This document shows positions 36,420-44,974 of a stretch of 64,000 nt of DNA, piece after piece. Source of the DNA: Anaerorhabdus sp036637135 (GTDB lineage Bacteria > Bacillota_I > Bacilli_A > Erysipelotrichales > Erysipelotrichaceae). The notes below the pieces were generated by a model. It saw only the letters and a program-made list of their open reading frames with translations. It was not told the DNA's origin and ran no database searches. The DNA is taken from NCBI RefSeq assembly GCF_036637135.1, contig NZ_JAVWNC010000001.1, positions 27,559 to 91,558 on the forward strand, written 5' to 3'. A program made the translations under genes and the position numbers. The stretch's first letter is position 1. Each line of letters starts with the position of its first letter.

Positions 36420-36475
36420 TTGCATTCTCCCTTCTAGATTTGCTCACTTAGTATTACGATCAAATCGCAAATTGT

Positions 36476-36509
36476 CCTAAAAAAAATATCCTTAATTTTT
36501 TAAGGATAT
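36476..36509 (-). terminator. Terminator of the second MFS exporter
   Basis: Stem ATATCCTTAA/TTAAGGATAT (36509-36500 with 36495-36486) followed by eight T on the minus strand, separating the exporter from the Tad-like operon. Confidence 0.9.
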
Positions 36510-36513
36510 CTAT

Positions 36514-37782
36514 TTATGATTCTAATGATTTTAAATCTTCGTCTGAAATCATATGATGAAAGAATTTCTTAGAGCATATTGTAAATACTGCAACAATGGC
36601 AATACATCCTGAAATAATGAAGATGTACTGAGTCGATAAATAGAGAACTGCAATACTTGTGATGAACGCAGTTACCGGCGTAGCTGCTACTGATACGGCA
36701 TGAGTAATTGATTGAACACGCCCTAAATATTCCCGCTTCACTTTTTGCATTACCATTACACTCAAATATGTATTGATTAAACCAATTTCAAATCCGATGA
36801 TTGTACCAATAACACCGGTTAGGATGTACTTCAACCATTCAACTTCAACATATTGTCCAATAACCACTGGTCCTAAATACATTAATACCAATGCAATTCC
36901 TGCTTGTTTTACAAACTGCGGTCCTGAGAAGTATTTATTTGCAAACGGAAACATCAATGAACCAAAGATACCACCAAATGCAAAACTTGCTCCAACCACC
37001 GATAACATGATCTCCCCTGATTTTAAAATTTCACTTACAAGTGGTGCTTGAAGAGAATTAAATGGTGATGTAATTGCATTTAAAAATAATGCAAGAATCA
37101 AGAAATATACAATTATTGAATTTCCTTTCACAAATTGAAATCCATCTTTTAATTGTGTGAAATAAGATTCCTCTTTTTGATTATTTTTTTCCAAAGGTTT
37201 TAGTTTAATAAATAGAAAGATAAATGCACATAAGAAGAATGTAATCATATCAATAAAGACAGCACTTACTACACCAAATAAACCAATTATTAAACCTGAA
37301 CTTGCTAAACCAATCAATTCTACTGTACTTCCTAATCCCTGATTTAATGAAATACCATATTCATAATCTTCAGCATCAATTAATTGAGGAATCATGGATG
37401 ATGAAGCTGGCATTCTAAATGCTTCTGCAGTCGATATTAATAATGTAGCAGCTAACAAATGCCATTCCGTTAGCCAACCCCCTAATACACCTAATGCAAT
37501 AAATAATACTGTAAATCCTCTAATACAATCTGTAATAATAACAATCCATTTCTTATTAAATCGATCTGCCAATACACCAACAAATGGTTGAAGGAATATT
37601 GTAGGCAAACGATTTACACCAAAGATCAATGCTGACCAAAATGCATTCCCCGTAATCGCATAAACAATCCACGTAAACGCAATACTATCCAATGAATCTC
37701 CAAATCGATTAATGATATTTGCTACCATATAAGCAACAAAGGATTTCCTTTGAAATATTTTCTTATATCCTTTTTTCTCCAT
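36514..37782 (-). CDS. MFS efflux transporter (paralog of the one at 4754-6046)
   Basis: A 422-residue major facilitator with about 12 membrane segments, of the MefA/MFS_3 exporter type. It shares most conserved stretches with the first exporter (NRFGDSLDSIAF, FGVNRLPTIFLQPF, the loop RFNKKWIVI) but is not accompanied by a hydrolase gene. It is monocistronic with a strong terminator. The leader has the same 27-nt motif as the first exporter, so the two are probably induced by the same signal. The substrate is unknown. Confidence 0.85.
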   Translation of the reverse strand: MEKKGYKKIFQRKSFVAYMVANIINRFGDSLDSIAFTWIVYAITGNAFWSALIFGVNRLPTIFLQPFVGVLADRFNKKWIVIITDCIRGFTVLFIALGVLGGWLTEWHLLAATLLISTAEAFRMPASSSMIPQLIDAEDYEYGISLNQGLGSTVELIGLASSGLIIGLFGVVSAVFIDMITFFLCAFIFLFIKLKPLEKNNQKEESYFTQLKDGFQFVKGNSIIVYFLILALFLNAITSPFNSLQAPLVSEILKSGEIMLSVVGASFAFGGIFGSLMFPFANKYFSGPQFVKQAGIALVLMYLGPVVIGQYVEVEWLKYILTGVIGTIIGFEIGLINTYLSVMVMQKVKREYLGRVQSITHAVSVAATPVTAFITSIAVLYLSTQYIFIISGCIAIVAVFTICSKKFFHHMISDEDLKSLES

Positions 37783-37844
37783 ATAGGTTCCCCATTTCTT
37801 ACTTTAATCTTATGGTAGCGAGGTAGTTGATACTAGCAAGTCCG

Positions 37845-37871
37845 CTTTGAAAAGGTGCAACTATTAGTTTC
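37845..37871 (-). promoter_or_regulatory. Conserved leader motif, copy 2 (MFS exporter)
   Basis: 25 of 27 positions match 6109-6135. On the minus strand AGTTGCACCTTTTCAAAG is followed about 20 nt later by CAACT, so an AGTTG/CAACT pairing is possible as in copy 1. A TATAAA-like box lies upstream, so the motif is probably transcribed. Confidence 0.5.
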
Positions 37872-37944
37872 TTTCATTTATTTATAATGCATTTATCATA
37901 CAGTTATCAAGAAACATCTGATTTATCTAATAATTCTATAGAAA

Positions 37945-38268
37945 CTATTTTATCTTTTTTACTTTTGGTTTAGGTAATGCTGTTACTGGTTCTAAGATAT
38001 CTATGACATCTTTGCTTAAATCGCCATTATCAATATTTAAAATATAGTGCTCTTTTGCACCCTTATAAGGTACTCCCAAGGAAGCATCACTCATGATTTT
38101 ATCAACACATTCTAGTTTTTTTACGTAAACTGTATTATCACACACAAGTAAAATCGGTTTGTTATTGACATAAACCATATATTCGCCAAACATTTTTCGA
38201 TACCGAATATCTCCTGTTCCACGTATTTGGTCACAAACATATTCAATAAAATCGACTGAAGTTGCCAT
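37945..38268 (-). CDS. TfoX N-terminal domain protein
   Basis: A 107-residue protein consisting of only the TfoX_N domain: FIEYVCDQIRGTGDIRYRKMFGEY, then YVNNKPILLVCDN and a C-terminal helix. In Proteobacteria the domain occurs in the competence regulator TfoX/Sxy; stand-alone versions in Firmicutes have no known role. The start follows AAGGAG. It lies 20 nt downstream of an RNA methyltransferase gene and probably shares its message. Confidence 0.85.
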   Translation of the reverse strand: MATSVDFIEYVCDQIRGTGDIRYRKMFGEYMVYVNNKPILLVCDNTVYVKKLECVDKIMSDASLGVPYKGAKEHYILNIDNGDLSKDVIDILEPVTALPKPKVKKIK

Positions 38269-38288
38269 TTATTTATCTCCTTCTCTTA

Positions 38289-39017
38289 CTACTTACGGTA
38301 GCGATACATACATATTCCTGCAGCAATCGCAACATTTAACGAATCAAATTCATTAATTTCAATCTTATAGTTCGCATCCATTTTAGCCAATAAATCAGGT
38401 CTAATTCCCTGACCTTCATTACCAAATACAAGTGCTACTTTTTCATAATCTTTCGCATCTGCAAAAGGAATTGCATTGTCTAACGCTGTACCAAAAACAT
38501 GAAATTGATCCTTCTTTAACTCAACACACATTTCGTTAAGTTCAACTCTTTTAACTGGCAAATGAAACAAAGCACCTTGCGTTGAACGAATCGTTTTATC
38601 ATTATAAATATCTACGCAATCACATGAGCAGTATATCGCATCAAAGTTGAATGAATGAGCAGTTCGAATGATTGTTCCCATATTTCCCGGGTCCTGTACA
38701 TTATCTAATAAAATACATCGTCTTACTTCCTTGATTTCTTTATTCAAGAAATGACATATCGCAATGTAATTTGAACTTGAAACATTTTGACTTATTTTAC
38801 TCATGACATTCTTACTACATTCCTCAATGTTTTCATAGTTAAAAGGATTCATACATCCTTCCTCAATTAATAGTAAATCAACACAATTTTCTTTCAAAGC
38901 TTCTTGAATTAAGTGTTCCCCTTCGATTAAGAATTGTCCTACTTCATCTCTGCCTTTTTTCGTATGAAGTTTTACCCATTGTTTAACTCTTTCATTTTGA
39001 ACTGATTGTATACTCAT
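38289..39017 (-). CDS. SpoU/TrmH-family RNA 2'-O-methyltransferase
   Basis: A 242-residue knotted SAM-dependent methyltransferase. The N-terminal substrate-binding domain includes GQFLIEGEHLIQEA; the SPOUT domain has LLDNVQDPGNMGTIIRTA, ALVFGNEGQGIRPDL and the terminal SLNVAIAAGICMYRYRK, the three SpoU motifs. It methylates a ribose in rRNA or tRNA; the RlmB/YsgA subgroup fits the length, but the target base is not readable. It is divergent from the GNAT gene at 39107. Confidence 0.92.
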   Translation of the reverse strand: MSIQSVQNERVKQWVKLHTKKGRDEVGQFLIEGEHLIQEALKENCVDLLLIEEGCMNPFNYENIEECSKNVMSKISQNVSSSNYIAICHFLNKEIKEVRRCILLDNVQDPGNMGTIIRTAHSFNFDAIYCSCDCVDIYNDKTIRSTQGALFHLPVKRVELNEMCVELKKDQFHVFGTALDNAIPFADAKDYEKVALVFGNEGQGIRPDLLAKMDANYKIEINEFDSLNVAIAAGICMYRYRK

Positions 39018-39106
39018 GACATAATCTCCAATGTAGTTATTTTACATGATTTTTGTATTGAAAACAATTTATCATGTATAATGATTTCAATAAATAGGAG
39101 AATATG

Positions 39107-39571
39107 ATGGAAATAAGAGAGTACTTACCCGATGATTGTGAATATATCGTTCAACTTTTTAAAGATACTGTTAGAACAATAAATTCAAAAGATTATGATG
39201 AAAAACAAATTGATGCTTGGCTTTCAAATTCAAGAACACCACAAGCATGGAATGAAATTCTTTCTTCCCACCATACCTTTGTTGCCATTATTAATAATGC
39301 AATCGTTGGATTTGCAGACATCGATGATACTGGTTATTTAGACCATTTGTTTGTGTCAAAAGATTATCAACATCAAGGTATAGCAACACAACTTTGTAAT
39401 AAAGTTGAAAATCTAGGATTATCAACCCTTATTACAACTGATGCTTCAATTACTGCAAAACCTTTCTTTATGAAACGAGGATATCAAATAATCCAGGAAC
39501 AACAAGTTCTTCGAGGTGGAGTTTACTTAACCAATTTTAAAATGAATAAGAAACTGGAATCTTTAACATGA
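39107..39571 (+). CDS. GNAT-family N-acetyltransferase
   Basis: A 154-residue acetyltransferase with the acetyl-CoA-binding motif YQHQGIATQLCNKVE near residue 88 and the closing KPFFMKRGYQII element. Best match in layout is the YafP/PA4866-like group of small-molecule acetyltransferases. The ATG at 39107 lies 6 nt after AGGAG and is preferred over the adjacent ATG at 39104. It stands alone on the plus strand and ends at a terminator convergent with the SIS gene. Confidence 0.85.
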   Translation: MEIREYLPDDCEYIVQLFKDTVRTINSKDYDEKQIDAWLSNSRTPQAWNEILSSHHTFVAIINNAIVGFADIDDTGYLDHLFVSKDYQHQGIATQLCNKVENLGLSTLITTDASITAKPFFMKRGYQIIQEQQVLRGGVYLTNFKMNKKLESLT

Positions 39572-39637
39572 AGGTTCTATTAATTTAGTTTTGTTTTACG
39601 GATATTTCCTTTTACTTCTTTTCCTAACTCACAGAAG

Positions 39638-39680
39638 AAAAAAAAGAAGACCCCTGTTAATCCAGGAATCATCTTTTTTA
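39638..39680. terminator. Bidirectional terminator
   Basis: A-rich and T-rich arms flank a CCTG/CAGG hairpin between the convergent GNAT and SIS-domain genes. The stem has small internal mismatches. Confidence 0.65.
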
Positions 39681-39687
39681 ATTTCAG

Positions 39688-40392
39688 TTAAATACGATAT
39701 AAGCGATCAATATATGCTTTTTCTAAATTTTCGTTATATTCTCTACCGCCATCAACGTTTTGAGATTGATAAATAGGTGCTTTAATTCCTCTTGCACTTA
39801 ATACATTTACTGCTTCAAGGGTAACTGCTTGTAATAACACTGATGTTGTCACAGTAGACATTCCACAAACCTTAGTTTCTAAACCTTCTACATCAATTGT
39901 TGAGTCACCAACAATAATCTTATTATCTAATACAATATCTGCAATTTCATACAAGTTTTTACCACAACTATGTTTAGATTTTAATGTCTTACTTGCTTCT
40001 AAAGCTGTAACCGCTACAACTGTTGCACCTTTTTGCTTAGCTCCAAGAGCAATCTCAATTGGCAATGGATTTCTGCCTGAGTTTGAAATAATGACAACAA
40101 CATCATTTTCTCTAACATCAACTTTTTTCATGAATGATGTCCCAACTCCTTCAATACTTTCATAAGCTCCACCAGCCGGTTCTTTAATGTTTTTTGTAGG
40201 AATAAATCCACCTGCACGATGCGTTAATTCTAGTGCCCCAGCATTAGAATGCCCTGCTCCAAAGGCTTGAATAATACCTCCATTTTGGATACAATCCGCA
40301 AATGCTACCGCAACTTTTTGGATGTTCTCCTTTTCTTCTTTTTGTACCTTTCCAATTAAATCATACACTACATCAAATACTTTGTTCTCCAT
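39688..40392 (-). CDS. SIS-domain phosphosugar-binding protein (UPF0309-like)
   Basis: A 234-residue protein with one SIS domain: AFGAGHSNAGALEL near residue 42 and VVIISNSGRNPLPIEIA near residue 100 are the sugar-phosphate binding loops. The late segment DSTIDVEGLETKVCGMSTVT is typical of the UPF0309 group of putative sugar isomerases. It lies 14 nt after the YeiH-like gene. Its substrate is unknown; a phosphosugar released from an amino or sulfo-sugar is possible given the neighbour, but this is a guess. Confidence 0.82.
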   Translation of the reverse strand: MENKVFDVVYDLIGKVQKEEKENIQKVAVAFADCIQNGGIIQAFGAGHSNAGALELTHRAGGFIPTKNIKEPAGGAYESIEGVGTSFMKKVDVRENDVVVIISNSGRNPLPIEIALGAKQKGATVVAVTALEASKTLKSKHSCGKNLYEIADIVLDNKIIVGDSTIDVEGLETKVCGMSTVTTSVLLQAVTLEAVNVLSARGIKAPIYQSQNVDGGREYNENLEKAYIDRLYRI

Positions 40393-40406
40393 GTTATTCT
40401 CCTTAT

Positions 40407-41432
40407 TTATAATTGGCCTAATGCCATTTGAACCAAGAATGAAACGACAACAACTAATGTCGAAATAATGAATCCATGTATCATTGGTTTAATACCTGAT
40501 TGACTCATTTCTTTAAAGTTAGTTTTTAATCCTATTGCACCAAGTGCCATAACCATCATAAATTTACTACAATCACTAGCAGCAACACTAACTTCTGGTG
40601 AAATAAATCCTGTACTTTTAATCACTACCATCACAAGAAACATCAAAATAAAGTAGGGAAATATTTTCTTTAGATCAACTTTGCGATGTTCTGTTGATTT
40701 TCCTTCGAGTTTTAATTTTTTTGCATTGATACGCTCATTAATTAGTGAGAAACATAAAACTGTAGGGATGATTGATAAAGTTCGTGTTAGTTTAACAATA
40801 ACAGAATACGCTCCTGCAACATCTGAGAAAGCGTATCCAGCAGCAACTACACTTGAAGTATCATTTACTGCTGTCCCAGCCCATAAACCATAACCCATAT
40901 CACTCATTCCAAAAAAACGACCTGCAATGGGAAATAAAATAACCATTAATACATCAAATATAAATGTTGCTGATATCGCATAGGCAACATCTTTATCTTC
41001 GGCATCGATTGTTGGTGCTATTGCTGCAACAGCACTACCACCACAAATACCTGTACCAGCAGAAATTAAACCCGATAACTTCCAGTTCATACCAAATAAT
41101 TTTCCAACTAAGTAACCTCCGCCAAATGCAGTAAATAGTGTAAAACACATAACAATAATGCTATATTTACCAACACTAACAACTTGGCTGAAGCTTAAAG
41201 TCAATCCCATTAATATTATCGCAAGACGTAATATTTTCTTAGATACAAAGGTTATACCACTTTTGAATTTGTCGTTCTTACTAACCAATGGATTCAATAC
41301 CATTCCTAATAGTAGCGCAAAAACACTAGCACTAATTAACTGATATGGAATGAAATTACTAATCCATTTTGCTACAATTGCCAAACCAATAGTTAATATA
41401 ACTCCATAACTATATTTTTTAATTTTCCCCAT
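40407..41432 (-). CDS. YeiH-family putative sulfate exporter (UPF0324)
   Basis: A 341-residue protein with about ten membrane segments. Family signatures are SAGTGICGGSAVAAIAP and GLWAGTAVNDTSSVVAAG, whose serine-rich loops are conserved in UPF0324/YeiH proteins. The family is annotated as putative sulfate exporters, without firm biochemical proof. It is divergent from a LysR regulator, an arrangement common for yeiH, and is followed by the SIS-domain gene in one operon. Confidence 0.88.
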   Translation of the reverse strand: MGKIKKYSYGVILTIGLAIVAKWISNFIPYQLISASVFALLLGMVLNPLVSKNDKFKSGITFVSKKILRLAIILMGLTLSFSQVVSVGKYSIIVMCFTLFTAFGGGYLVGKLFGMNWKLSGLISAGTGICGGSAVAAIAPTIDAEDKDVAYAISATFIFDVLMVILFPIAGRFFGMSDMGYGLWAGTAVNDTSSVVAAGYAFSDVAGAYSVIVKLTRTLSIIPTVLCFSLINERINAKKLKLEGKSTEHRKVDLKKIFPYFILMFLVMVVIKSTGFISPEVSVAASDCSKFMMVMALGAIGLKTNFKEMSQSGIKPMIHGFIISTLVVVVSFLVQMALGQL

Positions 41433-41533
41433 AGAATACTCCCCTTATTTTCTCTATTGTGTCATCTTTCAGTGATTATTTCAAATTATGGTTTTTTATG
41501 CTATTATAAGTTCATATTATAGTAGGAGGAAGT

Positions 41534-42418
41534 ATGTTAGATTTTAGATATATCACTTTTTTAGAATTATGCAGAACAAGAAATTTCACCAAAACTGCAG
41601 AAGCGTTAAATATAACACAACCTGCTGTTTCACAACATATCAAATACTTGCAAGAATATTATCAAACTAAACTATTCTTTTACGAAGGAAAGAAACTACA
41701 ATTAACTTCTAAAGGCAAAGTACTTTTAGATTTTGTCTCAACCATACAAGCCGATAACACAAAACTTACAGAATTACTTCAATCTCACAATTCTCTTGAG
41801 GTACAGTTAAATTTTGGTGCTACTCTTTCCATTGGTGAATACATTATGCCAAAACCAATTCAAAATCTTTTGCTAGACAACCCCACTTTGCACATTAACA
41901 TGGAAGTTGAAAACACGGAAACACTCCTTAGCAGACTTCGTGAAGGGAAGCTTAATTTTGCGTTGATTGAAGGTTATTTTGACAAAACAAAATATGCTTC
42001 TACTTTATTAATGGATGCTGAATTTATTGGTGTATGTAGCCCCAATTCTAATTTAATTAATACTGAATTCCAATTTGAAAATCTTTTAGATCGTAGGCTT
42101 ATTCTACGCGAGAAAGGATCTGGATCGCGTGATATCTTAGAACAAATACTTCACGAACACAATTTAACTGTTGAAAACTTTTCTAGCGTAATCGAAATAG
42201 GAAATATAAATGCGATTAAACAATTGATTAACAAGGATGTCGGAATCACTTTCATCTATAAAGCCGCTGTTGAACGAGCATTAGAAGATGGCAGATTATC
42301 ACAAATAAACATTGTTGGTTTGCCTGTTTATCGACAATTCAATTTTGTTTACCTAAAAAACAGTCAACATGAAAAAGAGTACTTAGCTTGGTTTAAGCTA
42401 ATTAAAAAATATCTTTAA
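41534..42418 (+). CDS. LysR-family transcriptional regulator
   Basis: A 294-residue regulator with an N-terminal winged helix-turn-helix (RNFTKTAEALNITQPAVSQHIKYLQ) and a C-terminal type 2 periplasmic-binding effector domain (about 90-290). It resembles CysL/YeiE-like LysR proteins that sit next to yeiH. Divergent placement 100 bp from the YeiH-like gene implies that it controls that operon and itself. The start follows AGGAGG. The effector is unknown. Confidence 0.9.
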   Translation: MLDFRYITFLELCRTRNFTKTAEALNITQPAVSQHIKYLQEYYQTKLFFYEGKKLQLTSKGKVLLDFVSTIQADNTKLTELLQSHNSLEVQLNFGATLSIGEYIMPKPIQNLLLDNPTLHINMEVENTETLLSRLREGKLNFALIEGYFDKTKYASTLLMDAEFIGVCSPNSNLINTEFQFENLLDRRLILREKGSGSRDILEQILHEHNLTVENFSSVIEIGNINAIKQLINKDVGITFIYKAAVERALEDGRLSQINIVGLPVYRQFNFVYLKNSQHEKEYLAWFKLIKKYL

Positions 42419-42458
42419 TTTTATATAATTCTAACTTCATTAGCAAAGTTATTAAAAC

Positions 42459-42492
42459 AAAAAAATGGAACCCTCTAAGTGAAGGTTCCTTT
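42459..42492. terminator. Bidirectional terminator
   Basis: Stem GGAACC/GGTTCC (42467-42472 with 42484-42489) flanked by A- and T-runs, between the convergent LysR and P-loop protein genes. Confidence 0.85.
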
Positions 42493-42495
42493 ATT

Positions 42496-44202
42496 TTAAT
42501 CTCTATGTTGTTTAACAAGTGATAGTAATGCTTTTGCAGCTTCATCAATACCGTGGTCACCTTTATCAGGTAATCCTAAACATGTATAGATTTCTCCTAC
42601 AATAATATTTTGTTTATAAAGTTCATCAAACATCTTATCAATAAGCACTGTACATTGTTCTTGTTTTTGCATTGGTCCAAATGGATTTGCGAAGAATGTA
42701 GTTGATATACCTTTTTCTTGTGTTGTTCCTAAAGCAAAGCGTTTACCCTCAACAAAGATTTGTTTAGATTCTTCTTGATTATCAATGATTCTTAATCCAC
42801 GACTGTCTGTATAGTTATTCGCATACATAAACATATCTACTGTTTGGTTTGTTGTTACAACACTATATGGTGCTGCAGGAATAACAACCCTTGAGTTTGA
42901 ACTTTCTGGATTGAAGAAAATAGAACGGTCCATATCACGATATGCTGAACCACGATCCAAATCATCTAAACGCACAAATGCACCAATTTCTGTACCTTGT
43001 GCAACTATCTTTCCGTTATGGTCAATATGTAATGTTCCCATATCATCAAAGACAACTTCTTGATAATCAATTTCTTGTTTTGCTAAATTTGTAAGAGCTT
43101 CAATTGTTTCTGATTTACCAGCACCTGAATCTCCCATAAACATAATTCCTTTTTTCGTACCATCTTTTAAATGAAGATTAATCATAGCACCATGAATCGG
43201 TAACCAATCCTTCTCAATCATCGCTAAGTTATGTAATGTTAATGCCATCTTTTTAAGATAACCAAAGTATTCAATCTTTTCTTCATAGGATACTTTACCT
43301 ACCCATATGCCATTTTCTTTATCGTGGTAGAATGTTGTATCTTGTTTACCATCTTCATTTCCAAAAATCATAATACAATCAGGTTTCTTACCAATACATT
43401 CTTCTTGTGATGCAAGTTCAAATAAATTCGCTAACGAAATAGCACTTGCAGAGAAATCACGATGGAAGAAAATGAATGTTAATAAAGACCCAACTTTACA
43501 TGGAAAACACAACCAGTCTTCATGATTATCAATAAAATCACTCATTGGATTGTCAAATACTTCAGTAAATGTTCCTGTACGTTTATTTGATTTAGGATGA
43601 ATAATTAAAGGAGTTCTCAACATCAATGTATGTACAAATGGTGTTTTGTTCAGAATCTCATATTCCTTTGGCATATCCCAATCACAAGTACATAACATCA
43701 TACTCGCGTTTGTTCCTGCTTGTAGTTGACGGAATACACGGTTATTAGAACCTTGTACCTTTTGTTGAATACGACGATAAGCTTTTAAGACTAAATCGTT
43801 GAAATCATTATCTGCTTCAAGGAAGTTCGCAAGTTGTAATCCTTCATCATGTTTTGAATACACAATTGAAATACGTTGTGTTTGGCGCCAAAATTGATAC
43901 ATAGATTCAATTACTTCTAACAAGCGTTGTGGTTCATTAAGTGCTGGATGATGAATTTCTTCCAAATCTAATACTAAGAGAATCTTAGCTAAACGAATTA
44001 ATTCTGATTTCACTTCATCTTCTGATGCATTGTTTGTAAGCCACAAATATAAGTCTTGGTTATCTTTCATTAAGAATTGTAAATAAGCATCCAAAAACTG
44101 ATCAAACCCTTCAGATGATATTAGTTCACTAGCTGTTTTACAATATTTTGTTGTATAGTTTACAATCGCTAAGTTGTTTTTTAAATAAAATGCTTCTTTC
44201 AT
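42496..44202 (-). CDS. HprK/PEPCK-like P-loop protein of unknown function
   Basis: A 568-residue protein. Residues 1-300 have no domain that I recognise; they include RRIQQKVQGSNNRVFRQLQAG and a LCTCDW segment. Around residue 350 lies GIMFMGDSGAGKSETIEAL, the P-loop spelling of HPr kinase/phosphorylase (GxSGxGKSE), followed by EVVFDDMGTL as a possible metal-binding acid site. The rest resembles the PEP-carboxykinase nucleotide domain, with FVRLDDLDRG and FFNPESSNSR. It is too long and different for HprK and lacks the classical ATP-PEPCK loop. It lies 36 bp after an RNA methyltransferase gene. Kinase activity on a protein or small molecule is inferred only. Confidence 0.7.
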   Translation of the reverse strand: MKEAFYLKNNLAIVNYTTKYCKTASELISSEGFDQFLDAYLQFLMKDNQDLYLWLTNNASEDEVKSELIRLAKILLVLDLEEIHHPALNEPQRLLEVIESMYQFWRQTQRISIVYSKHDEGLQLANFLEADNDFNDLVLKAYRRIQQKVQGSNNRVFRQLQAGTNASMMLCTCDWDMPKEYEILNKTPFVHTLMLRTPLIIHPKSNKRTGTFTEVFDNPMSDFIDNHEDWLCFPCKVGSLLTFIFFHRDFSASAISLANLFELASQEECIGKKPDCIMIFGNEDGKQDTTFYHDKENGIWVGKVSYEEKIEYFGYLKKMALTLHNLAMIEKDWLPIHGAMINLHLKDGTKKGIMFMGDSGAGKSETIEALTNLAKQEIDYQEVVFDDMGTLHIDHNGKIVAQGTEIGAFVRLDDLDRGSAYRDMDRSIFFNPESSNSRVVIPAAPYSVVTTNQTVDMFMYANNYTDSRGLRIIDNQEESKQIFVEGKRFALGTTQEKGISTTFFANPFGPMQKQEQCTVLIDKMFDELYKQNIIVGEIYTCLGLPDKGDHGIDEAAKALLSLVKQHRD

Positions 44203-44238
44203 AGAATACCCTCCATTTCGGTATATTATATCACGAAA

Positions 44239-44973
44239 TTATTCGTTGATACTAGCATATCTTCGCTGACGAACAACTTCAAAACTGATTGCCGCAACAG
44301 CGCTTGATGCATTCAATGCATTTCTAAAATCATTGGCATATGGAATGTAAATATTGTGATCAACAACATCTAAAACATCCTTACTTAAACCCCTCATTTC
44401 ACCACCAATAGCGATGATGATTGCTTCATTGTAAGGGTATTCAAAATAGGTTTTCGCATCTTTTCTCATTGCTGCATAAACCTTACAATTAAATTTTTCT
44501 TTGTATACTAAAATATCTCTACTTAAATTATCACTTAGAATTAATGGTAAATACTCACTTGCTCCAGCGCTTGATTTTAAGATTGTTGTTTCACTAATGC
44601 TCCAATCTCGATTTGGTAGTAATACCCCTGTACAACCAGCGCTATACAACGTTCTTAAGGCATATCCTAAATTAAAAGGATCCTCAATACCTTCTAGTAC
44701 GCAAAGAAAAGGTGTTCCTTCTAAACAATCATTTATTGTTTGGTAATTCCTTGCATCAACCTGCGCAAGGACTCCACCATGTGTTTTTCCTGTAGCCATC
44801 TTATCAAGTTCTTCTCGTGGTAGTCGTTTTACTTCAATCTGATTTTCACACGCTTTTGCAACGATAAAACTCGTATCTTTGTCTTTTTTCTTTTCATCTA
44901 TTAGTACGCAATGAACAAGTCTATTCTTCGCAAGTATAACTGCTTTTACACTTAGTGCTCCTTCAATGATCAT
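44239..44973 (-). CDS. SpoU/TrmH-family RNA 2'-O-methyltransferase
   Basis: A 244-residue SPOUT methyltransferase with VLEGIEDPFNLGYALRTLYSAGC, IAIGGEMRGLSKDV and a final LNASSAVAAISFEVVRQR, the three SpoU motifs. An N-terminal substrate-binding domain precedes them. It is of RlmB-like size, but the modified nucleotide is unknown. It starts 1 nt after the U32 peptidase gene and belongs to the same operon as both tRNA-hydroxylation genes, supporting a role in RNA modification. Confidence 0.9.
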   Translation of the reverse strand: MIIEGALSVKAVILAKNRLVHCVLIDEKKKDKDTSFIVAKACENQIEVKRLPREELDKMATGKTHGGVLAQVDARNYQTINDCLEGTPFLCVLEGIEDPFNLGYALRTLYSAGCTGVLLPNRDWSISETTILKSSAGASEYLPLILSDNLSRDILVYKEKFNCKVYAAMRKDAKTYFEYPYNEAIIIAIGGEMRGLSKDVLDVVDHNIYIPYANDFRNALNASSAVAAISFEVVRQRRYASINE

Positions 44974-44974
44974 T

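Noticed and set aside
36292..36480. 62-codon plus-strand frame opposite the pilin-like gene
   Set aside because: Antisense to the small pilin gene, which has a good ribosome binding site and operon context.
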